Assembly (NCBI GenBank): GCA_025449725.1
Contig: JANWIU010000171.1
Coordinates: 1 to 6,771, forward strand
Source: Pseudobdellovibrio sp.
GTDB taxonomy: Bacteria > Bdellovibrionota > Bdellovibrionia > Bdellovibrionales > Bdellovibrionaceae
DNA: 6,771 nt
Direction: 5' to 3'
The translations under genes and the position numbers were made by a program. Below, piece by piece: positions 1 to 4,284 of this stretch. Position 1 is the first letter of the stretch; the number at the start of each line of letters is the position of its first letter. The notes beneath the pieces were generated by a model that searched no databases, was not told the origin of the DNA, and worked only from the letters and a program-made list of their open reading frames with translations.

Positions 1-347
1 CATTTGGAAAGATCACCGCTTTTGGGCACCTCACATCCAACATCAGCCTTCAACTCTTTAAAAATATTTCTTAACGAAGGTGGAAACGGAATACCGTCCT
101 GCACCGAAAAGCAAAGCCCATGGGCCTGGTTTTCGCCATGGTAGGGATCTTGCCCCAAAATCACGACTTTAATTTTTTCAACTTCTACTAAATCCAGCGC
201 GGCAAAATAATTTTTTGGTGACGGAAAAATAATTTTATTTTTTTTATACTCAGCGGATAAAAACGCATTTAAATTTTTCATATAGGGCTGATCGAGCTCA
301 CTTTCGAGATGCTTCCGCCAACTATTAGATAATGTAATTTCAGCCAT
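1..347 (-). CDS. ung: Uracil-DNA glycosylase, N-terminal half (runs off window)
   Basis: Family 1 uracil-DNA glycosylase, which removes uracil from DNA to start base excision repair in the cytoplasm. Reading the minus strand from ATG at 347-345 gives 115 complete codons starting MAEITLSNSWRKHL and running to the window edge, about half of the usual ~220-230 residues. The family motif GQDPYH lies at residues 65-70, with the catalytic water-activating Asp at 67, followed by HG and the Pro-rich DNA-compressing loop FPPSLRN at 88-94. The visible part ends in DLSK, just before the expected W..QGVLLLN segment. There is no stop or frameshift in the visible part. No Shine-Dalgarno sequence precedes the ATG; a -10-like TACAAT sits 5 bases upstream, so the message may be leaderless. 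The gene is divergent from the gene at 501. Identity is secure; only the C-terminus, with the Leu loop and catalytic His, is unseen. Confidence 0.96.
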   Translation of the reverse strand, partial: MAEITLSNSWRKHLESELDQPYMKNLNAFLSAEYKKNKIIFPSPKNYFAALDLVEVEKIKVVILGQDPYHGENQAHGLCFSVQDGIPFPPSLRNIFKELKADVGCEVPKSGDLSK

Positions 348-352
348 AGAGT

Positions 353-358
353 ATTGTA
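353..358 (-). promoter_or_regulatory. Candidate -10 box of ung
   Basis: On the minus strand TACAAT (5 of 6 matches to TATAAT) occupies 358-353, and only ACTCT separates it from the ung ATG at 347. A start site at the normal distance would fall on or next to the A of the ATG. I see no convincing -35 hexamer at 16-18 bases, so the call rests on the -10 and on the absence of a Shine-Dalgarno sequence. Confidence 0.35.
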
Positions 359-377
359 ATACACTGTCTCACAACGG

Positions 378-402
378 GACTCAGCTAATAATGAGATGAG
401 TC
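378..402. repeat. Short inverted repeat between ung and the 501 gene
   Basis: GACTCA at 378-383 is matched by TGAGTC at 397-402 with a 13-base loop. It lies in the divergent intergenic region (348-500). No T-run follows on either strand, so it is not a convincing terminator. It could be an operator or chance. Nothing else firm is visible in this spacer. Confidence 0.3.
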
Positions 403-500
403 TAAAAAGGTCTTAACAATTAATGGTCCTGTGGACTTTTTTTAGGCGTTACGAGCTGGTATCCTAATTGTAATTAAAGTCTCAGAAAGGCGAGGTTTTT

Positions 501-929
501 ATGTCAAACGATTCTAGCTTTCTGAAAACCACCTTGGATCTTCTTGAGTCAGATCCAGAAGTAAAGTCTTTTATTTACCAGCAAATAATCGATTTTAACC
601 CATTTGTGACCCCTGAAACATTAGTTATGGTTATAGCGAGAGACCCTCGCGCAACTTACGTTGAGGGATCGGATGAGGAAGACGATTATTTTGAAGATGA
701 AGAATCAACAGCTGATGAAAAACAATTTAAGTACCGTATCGCTGTCATCCTTAAGGAAGGCGAAAACTCAATTGAGGCTGAAGCCTTTCATGATGATATC
801 TTTGAAGCCATACGGCTCGCTAAAGACCATTTAATTGACCGTTTACTGGAAATCCAGGAAGAAGTGGAAAGCCCGCAGGACCGGATCAACGCGATTAAAG
901 ACGCCAGCGAGAACAAACAGATTCATTAA
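501..929 (+). CDS. Very acidic HPF/RaiA-like (S30AE-fold) protein
   Basis: 142 residues, start ATG 501 with GAGG at 492-495 as ribosome binding site. Residues 79-119 (RIAVILKEGE, then SIEAEAFHDDIFEAIRLAKD and HLIDRLLEI) follow the strand-strand-helix pattern of the second half of ribosome hibernation factors HPF/RaiA, compared from memory with E. coli Hpf 'EIHASAEGQDMYAAIDGLIDKLARQL'. Residues 18-48 could be the first helix and strand of that fold (DPEVKSFIYQQI, then LVMVIARDP). Between the halves is an acidic insertion (residues 55-73, 12 of 19 Asp/Glu). Overall I count 36 acidic and 14 basic residues, the reverse of the basic surface with which HPF binds 16S rRNA. If related, it may bind a basic protein or regulate ribosomes differently. 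No signal peptide or membrane segment, so cytoplasmic. The gene is real by codon structure and ribosome binding site; the family link is an inference from pattern only. It ends 5 bases from the convergent M14 gene. Confidence 0.85.
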   Translation: MSNDSSFLKTTLDLLESDPEVKSFIYQQIIDFNPFVTPETLVMVIARDPRATYVEGSDEEDDYFEDEESTADEKQFKYRIAVILKEGENSIEAEAFHDDIFEAIRLAKDHLIDRLLEIQEEVESPQDRINAIKDASENKQIH

Positions 930-934
930 TTTAA

Positions 935-1777
935 TTATTGGCCGGAAGCGAGATCTTTTTTAACTAAAGTTCCGACTAAATCCTGCAACTGCTCAAATGG
1001 CAGAGCTTCGTTCGGCAATGTCGGGCGAAGTTCCGTTGTCAGTACCGGTGTTTGCCTTTCAACCCACAAGTAGCGCCCTAAGCTGCCCGGAAAGTTTCCG
1101 AGGCTCTTCCACGGCAAATAAGAATATGGAAATGCTTTTTTCAATTTAGGTCCGTCAAAATCTAAAACTTTCAGCGGAGTGTGAATAGAAATCACGAAGT
1201 CGGGCTTGTAGTCTTCCAAGTGCTTCATGATACATTGAGTTTCAACCTCGCCGCCGGCAGCATACCCTGGAAATCGGCGCGGATTCTTCTGCGTGTAGCG
1301 TTCCCAATACTTAATAGCATCAGATGACCAATCAACTGTCGGGAAATTTCTGTTTAAATCAATGCCGTTTGCATTTGTTCTGGTTTTTTTGTTCACACCG
1401 TCGGGATTGGCTACAGGTATGATTCTCCAAGAGTTGCGGGCATCTACTTTTTGAAGACGCTCAAGCCAGAAGCGGCTAACACTTCCTGCGTTCGTCTCAT
1501 CTCCGTGTATCAAACTGATAACCAAGATTTTCTTAGCCTCGGGATTTTTACTTACATAGTCAGAATGAAAAATCGACTCGCCTGCAACACTTTTGCAGCC
1601 TTCGGTTTGCTGAACTTTTTCACAAACCTGATCAAGAACCTCTTCTTTAAAGTAACTTGGATAATTGTTAAGGTAATTTAAACAGCGCTGTTTCAAACTG
1701 ATAGGCTCTGTAGATGCATAACTTGTGGACAGCTGAAATAAGAGAGAAAAAATTATTAACATTTCGAAAAATTTCAT
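935..1777 (-). CDS. Exported M14-family zinc carboxypeptidase (MpaA-like)
   Basis: 280 residues. An N-terminal signal peptide (MKFFEMLIIFSLLFQLSTSYA, cleavage probably after Ala21) sends it to the periplasm or outside. The M14 core is complete: zinc ligands His91 and Glu94 in HGDE, NPDG at 124-127, the substrate-carboxylate and transition-state region RTNANGIDLNRNFP at 133-146 (Asn142-Arg143), GGEVETQ at 175-181, third zinc ligand His199 in SIHT, and catalytic Glu249 in TTELRP. The HGDE, NANGIDLNRNFP and GGEVETQ blocks resemble E. coli murein peptide amidase MpaA, which cuts gamma-D-Glu-DAP bonds, so a peptidoglycan peptide substrate is a reasonable inference. Unlike MpaA this protein is secreted, and Cys32, 52, 61 and 182 could form disulfides. 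Start: ATG 1777 is preceded by an in-frame GTG at 1780; AAGG at 1783-1780 is too close to either codon to be a normal ribosome binding site, so the exact start is uncertain. Divergent from the lipoprotein gene. Confidence 0.92.
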   Translation of the reverse strand: MKFFEMLIIFSLLFQLSTSYASTEPISLKQRCLNYLNNYPSYFKEEVLDQVCEKVQQTEGCKSVAGESIFHSDYVSKNPEAKKILVISLIHGDETNAGSVSRFWLERLQKVDARNSWRIIPVANPDGVNKKTRTNANGIDLNRNFPTVDWSSDAIKYWERYTQKNPRRFPGYAAGGEVETQCIMKHLEDYKPDFVISIHTPLKVLDFDGPKLKKAFPYSYLPWKSLGNFPGSLGRYLWVERQTPVLTTELRPTLPNEALPFEQLQDLVGTLVKKDLASGQ

Positions 1778-1867
1778 CACCTTAAATTAAAAAAGTCCTC
1801 ATGTTTTTTAGGAAACGACCGAAAAGCTAACTAGACCTAAAGCTAGAACAATTTGAGGAGAAGAAGC

Positions 1868-2047
1868 ATGGCAATTAGAAGCAGTTATTTTTTGGCGGTT
1901 TTACTTATAGCAAACCCTTTCATGTTATTGGTATTCCAGAACTGCTCTTCTAGCACCCATGACCGCGCCGTAGCCTCAGTAGAAGCAAAAGAACGCGCAA
2001 ACGTAGAGTATTCCGAAAAAATTCATAATAAATTAGAAATTCGCTAA
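1868..2047 (+). CDS. Small lipoprotein, 59 residues, unknown function
   Basis: Start chosen at ATG 1868 because GAGGAG at 1855-1860 gives an ideal ribosome binding site 7 bases upstream; the longer in-frame TTG start at 1853 would overlap that site. The product has a lipoprotein signal: Arg4, a hydrophobic stretch at about residues 8-23, then FQN before Cys26. The lipobox FQNC departs from the textbook L-(A/S)-(G/A)-C, but I recall similar FQNC ends in Bdellovibrio-group proteins. The mature peptide is only 34 residues: SSST after the Cys, then a charged, probably helical segment (EAKERANVEYSEKIHNKLE). No catalytic motif. It may be an outer-membrane-anchored small peptide or a structural lipoprotein; the sequence does not say which. 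It ends 55 bases before lexA, which has its own promoter, so a shared operon is not needed. Confidence 0.75.
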   Translation: MAIRSSYFLAVLLIANPFMLLVFQNCSSSTHDRAVASVEAKERANVEYSEKIHNKLEIR

Positions 2048-2066
2048 TTTTATCGGTCCAGGCTGC

Positions 2067-2096
2067 TTGACTTACATATAAATTACACTGTAATTT
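2067..2096 (+). promoter_or_regulatory. Candidate lexA promoter
   Basis: TTGACT at 2067-2072 (5 of 6 to TTGACA) is followed after 18 bases by TAATTT at 2091-2096, a weak -10. The start site would fall about position 2103, the A of the lexA ATG, which fits the lack of any Shine-Dalgarno sequence. The spacer and -10 lie inside the LexA palindrome, so bound LexA would block polymerase directly. An alternative -10, TATAAA at 2077-2082, lacks a -35 at the right distance. Confidence 0.5.
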
Positions 2097-2103
2097 ATAT
2101 GTA
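2073..2103. promoter_or_regulatory. LexA operator: 31-bp perfect palindrome
   Basis: Two 14-base arms (TACATATAAATTAC at 2073-2086 and its exact reverse complement at 2090-2103) flank the centre ACT. The core TTAC-ACT-GTAA at 2083-2093 matches TTACN3GTAA, the box I recall being reported for Bdellovibrio LexA. TTAC also occurs 11 bases further out at 2072-2075, and GTAT at 2101-2104 mirrors it. The site covers the candidate -10 and touches the lexA start codon, the arrangement expected for autorepression. Confidence 0.85.
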
Positions 2104-2846
2104 TGAAAAAAACCAATCAGCCCCTCCCATCATTAACAGCTAAAGAAAAATCGGTTCTTCAATTTATTGAAGCAGAACTTGTTTCAAAAGGCATATCCCC
2201 TTCTTACCAAGAGATATGCGATCACTTCGGGTTTGCTTCATTTAACTCTGTTCAAAATTATTTAAAGCAACTGACAGCCAAAGGTTATGTGGCGATCAAC
2301 CCGAATCAGAAGCGCGCCATTCAGCTTCTTCATTCAGCCCAGGATTTTCATCAAAATTTAATTGAGCGTTTACAGGTAACGGCAGAGCCTTCTCGTGGCT
2401 CCTTATCTCATCAGTCTTCCCCAAGATTTTCTGAAAACGATAAGCATGCGAAGGTTCTGCCTATACCTTTCTTAGGCCGTGTTGCTGCAGGTGCACCGAT
2501 TGAGCGGGTGAACGAAAATGAATTTATTGAAATCCCGTTGAATCTGGTAAAAAACTCTAAAGACTTGTTTGCATTGAGAGTTGAAGGCGATTCCATGATC
2601 GATGAAGGAATTTTTGATGGCGATACTTTAGTCGTTCAATCGACTAAAGTTGCTCGCGATGGTGACTTAGTTGTTGCCAGCATCGATCAAGAAGCGACAG
2701 TAAAAAGATTTTTTAATAAATTAAAAGTCGCTGACAGTAAATCAATTGAATTACGCCCGGCCAATAAACGTTTAACTTCCATGTGGTATCATCCATCACA
2801 AGTAGAAATTAAAGGTTTAGTAAAAGCGCTTTTAAGATCTTATTAA
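2103..2846 (+). CDS. lexA: SOS repressor LexA (S24 autoprotease), long linker
   Basis: 247 residues. LexA represses SOS genes until RecA-ssDNA filaments trigger its self-cleavage. Residues 11-76 form the winged helix-turn-helix domain (LTAKEKSVLQFI, SYQEICDHFGFASFNSVQNY for the helix-turn-helix, KRAIQLL for the wing end). Residues about 118-247 are the S24 peptidase domain: cleavage site Ala129-Gly130 in GRVAAGAP, nucleophile Ser164 in EGDSMID, and general base Lys201 in ATVKRF, so autocleavage should be intact. The linker between domains (about 77-117, Ser/Gln/His-rich) is much longer than in the 202-residue E. coli protein and accounts for the extra length. The ATG at 2103 is the only plausible start, because no other Met, GTG or TTG precedes the helix-turn-helix, yet it has no Shine-Dalgarno sequence. 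The palindromic operator ends at this codon, indicating autoregulation. Convergent with the VOC gene. Confidence 0.96.
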   Translation: MKKTNQPLPSLTAKEKSVLQFIEAELVSKGISPSYQEICDHFGFASFNSVQNYLKQLTAKGYVAINPNQKRAIQLLHSAQDFHQNLIERLQVTAEPSRGSLSHQSSPRFSENDKHAKVLPIPFLGRVAAGAPIERVNENEFIEIPLNLVKNSKDLFALRVEGDSMIDEGIFDGDTLVVQSTKVARDGDLVVASIDQEATVKRFFNKLKVADSKSIELRPANKRLTSMWYHPSQVEIKGLVKALLRSY

Positions 2847-2866
2847 TCAATAGGTTTATTTAAATA

Positions 2867-3250
2867 CTATTTTAAAGCCGCATAAAGATCGATTTGATTC
2901 CCATCAGGATCAGCAACGTTTGCGTAGCGCTGCCCCCAAAAAGCATCCCAAGGTGCATTTAAACTTTTGAAGCCCGCTTTTTTTAATTTTTTATAAATTT
3001 TGTCTACTTCAGCAGGCGAATTCTGTTTGAAGCACAAAACCACGCCCGAAGAGCCTTTTGGTTTCTTCCATTTTGGGTTAATTTTCTGAATGGATTTTAA
3101 ATCGTCCACCATAATGTCTACACCGCTTGAGGTTTTACCTTCTAAGTGAGTCGGCACCATGACAGGTTTCAGGTTAACACCAAGAATTTTGTAAAACTTT
3201 ACGGATTTTTTAAGGTCAGAACTGACTATACCGATCGCTTGTAGACTCAT
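2867..3250 (-). CDS. VOC-fold (glyoxalase/bleomycin-resistance type) protein
   Basis: 127 residues, the usual size for a single-chain VOC protein made of two beta-alpha-beta-beta-beta modules. Module 1 begins LQAIGIVSSDLKKSVKFYKILG (residues 3-24). Module 2 ends in the signature WGQRYANVADPDGNQIDLYA (105-124). The usual metal positions are poorly kept: no His at the start of strand 1, VDIMVD near 44-49, VLCFKQ near 71-76, and Asp121 instead of Glu at the end. A metal-dependent glyoxalase or dioxygenase is therefore doubtful, and a binding or resistance role is possible. Cytoplasmic, no signal peptide. Start ATG 3250 has AGAGG at 3260-3256, which overlaps the stop of the phnD-like gene; with only 8 bases between the genes, they are almost surely co-transcribed and translationally coupled. 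The substrate cannot be read from the sequence. Confidence 0.88.
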   Translation of the reverse strand: MSLQAIGIVSSDLKKSVKFYKILGVNLKPVMVPTHLEGKTSSGVDIMVDDLKSIQKINPKWKKPKGSSGVVLCFKQNSPAEVDKIYKKLKKAGFKSLNAPWDAFWGQRYANVADPDGNQIDLYAALK

Positions 3251-3258
3251 AGATACCT

Positions 3259-4164
3259 CTACTTAATAAAATCCTGAGCGGTTTTACCCAGTTCTTTTAA
3301 ATAACCGCGAACGGGCTCGTAATCTGCATCGGTCGCTACTTTAAAGTCAGTAATATGATAAAGATCCATCATCACTTTTGCACCTTCAGGTGTCTTAATA
3401 TACTTTTTCAAAGCTTCTACGATTTTAGTTTTCAGATCTTCAGGCATTTCTTTTCTAAAGACCAGAGGGTCATTCGGAATCGCTTCTGTTAACTGAAGAA
3501 TTTTAACTTTGTCATAAACATCCGGATACTGCGTGCGCAAAATCCAGCGGGCATCTTTCGGCGTCCCATCATCGTCCGGTGGCGTATAAAATGTGGCCCC
3601 TGCATCTACTGCTTTTTGGTAAACAGCCAATACCACCGAATCATGCTTACCGGCGAAGATCGTTTCTTTTAATTTTATATTTTCTCTTTTGAACAACCGG
3701 CTTGGCAGCAAGTAACCTGAGGTAGAGGCCGGATCAACGAAAGCAAAACGCTTTCCGTTCAGTTGATGCACATCTTTAATTCCACTTGAAGCATGAACAA
3801 TAATTTGACCGCTGTAAGAATCGCGACCACGGTTTATCAATTTAAGTTTGGCTTCGGCCCCATATTTTTCGTTCGCTAAAACATATCCAAGAGTATTTAA
3901 GATAGCGACGTCCGCCCGCTTTGATCCCATAGCTTCAACAACTGCCACATAGCTTGCCGGCACTTCAATTCGGAACTCTAGGCCAAGCTCGGAAGAAAGG
4001 TACTTTTGCAGCACTTTGCCCTGCTCCACAAGAGTCAAAACATCCTGAGCAGGTACTAAATAAAACTTAATCGGATTTTCTTTTGAGCCCAGATCTGCAC
4101 TATTTTTAGTGCAACCAAAAAATGCAAAAACCAGAAGTAGGGCGCAACTTTTGAATAATTTCAT
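3259..4164 (-). CDS. PhnD-type phosphonate/phosphate/phosphite-binding lipoprotein
   Basis: 301 residues, a periplasmic type 2 binding protein of the PhnD/PtxB family, which delivers phosphonate, phosphite or related anions to an ABC importer. A lipoprotein signal (hydrophobic residues 8-17, AFFGC, Cys18) anchors it to a membrane. Family marks: SYVAVVEAM at 71-79, RADVAILNTLGYV at 83-95, FVDPASTSGYLLPSRLF at 142-158, GKHDSVVLAVYQKAVDAGAT at 172-191, and IPNDPLVFRKEMP at 229-241. Residues about 194-210 (TPPDDDGTPKDARWILR) look like a loop extension relative to classical PhnD; I recall it in one subgroup of this family. No permease or ATPase gene lies in the window, so it may serve a transporter elsewhere or act as a sensor partner. 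It leads a two-gene unit with the VOC gene. No Shine-Dalgarno sequence precedes ATG 4164, and the promoter -10 is 7 bases away. I leave the symbol empty because phosphonate specificity is not shown. Confidence 0.92.
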   Translation of the reverse strand: MKLFKSCALLLVFAFFGCTKNSADLGSKENPIKFYLVPAQDVLTLVEQGKVLQKYLSSELGLEFRIEVPASYVAVVEAMGSKRADVAILNTLGYVLANEKYGAEAKLKLINRGRDSYSGQIIVHASSGIKDVHQLNGKRFAFVDPASTSGYLLPSRLFKRENIKLKETIFAGKHDSVVLAVYQKAVDAGATFYTPPDDDGTPKDARWILRTQYPDVYDKVKILQLTEAIPNDPLVFRKEMPEDLKTKIVEALKKYIKTPEGAKVMMDLYHITDFKVATDADYEPVRGYLKELGKTAQDFIK

Positions 4165-4171
4165 GAGTGAT

Positions 4172-4200
4172 CATATATACTTATTAGGGTTTGTGATCAA
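4172..4200 (-). promoter_or_regulatory. Candidate promoter of the phnD-VOC operon
   Basis: On the minus strand TTGATC (4200-4195, 4 of 6) and TATATG (4177-4172, 4 of 6) are separated by 17 bases. The start site would fall at about 4165-4164, at the ATG, so the message would be leaderless. GTGATCA occurs twice here (4167-4173 and 4193-4199), 26 bases apart, and overlaps both boxes. Confidence 0.4.
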
Positions 4201-4219
4201 TGGATTTAATTTATTTTTA

Positions 4220-4238
4220 TGTAACCTTGACGGTTACA
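4220..4238. promoter_or_regulatory. Perfect inverted repeat upstream of lon
   Basis: TGTAACC at 4220-4226 and GGTTACA at 4232-4238 are exact reverse complements around a 5-base centre (TTGAC). No T-run follows. It overlaps the putative -35 of lon, so it is more likely an operator than a terminator. It shares TTAC/GTAA letters with the LexA box, but with inverted order and different spacing, so I do not call it a LexA site. Confidence 0.4.
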
Positions 4239-4253
4239 AAATCAACCTCAGAT
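4226..4253 (+). promoter_or_regulatory. Candidate heat-shock (sigma-32-like) promoter of lon
   Basis: CTTGACG at 4226-4232, a 13-base spacer, then CCTCAGAT at 4246-4253. This is near the sigma-32 pattern CTTGAAA-N11-16-CCCCATNT (5 of 7 at -35; -10 differs at two specified positions). A start near 4260 would leave a short leader containing the AAGGAG ribosome binding site at 4271-4276. The E. coli lon gene is under sigma-32, which makes the match plausible. A sigma-70-type alternative, -10 TTTAAT at 4205-4210, lacks a good -35. Confidence 0.35.
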
Positions 4254-4284
4254 TTACCTTATCACCCAGTAAGGAGTTAAAATC

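Noticed and set aside
351..362. GTATTGTAATAC, and the related TAATTGTAATTA at 465-476, as LexA boxes
   Set aside because: Neither fits TTACN3GTAA; only one half-site is present. Both share ATTGTAAT, but this is likely chance in AT-rich spacer, and the first overlaps the ung -10.
460..476. Promoter for the gene at 501 (TATCCT at 460-465 or TAATTA at 471-476 as -10)
   Set aside because: No acceptable -35 hexamer at 16-18 bases for either; a promoter must exist but I cannot place it.
1853..1867. TTG start at 1853 extending the small lipoprotein by five residues (MRRRS)
   Set aside because: It would overlap the GAGGAG ribosome binding site that fits ATG 1868.
2821..2834. Perfect 14-base palindrome TAAAAGCGCTTTTA near the end of lexA, as a terminator
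   Set aside because: It has no loop, lies inside the coding region, and is followed by AAGATC, not a T-run.
2849..2871. AATAG/CTATT inverted repeat in the lexA-VOC convergent gap, as a bidirectional terminator
   Set aside because: The stem is only 5 AT-rich pairs around a 13-base loop; too weak to call.
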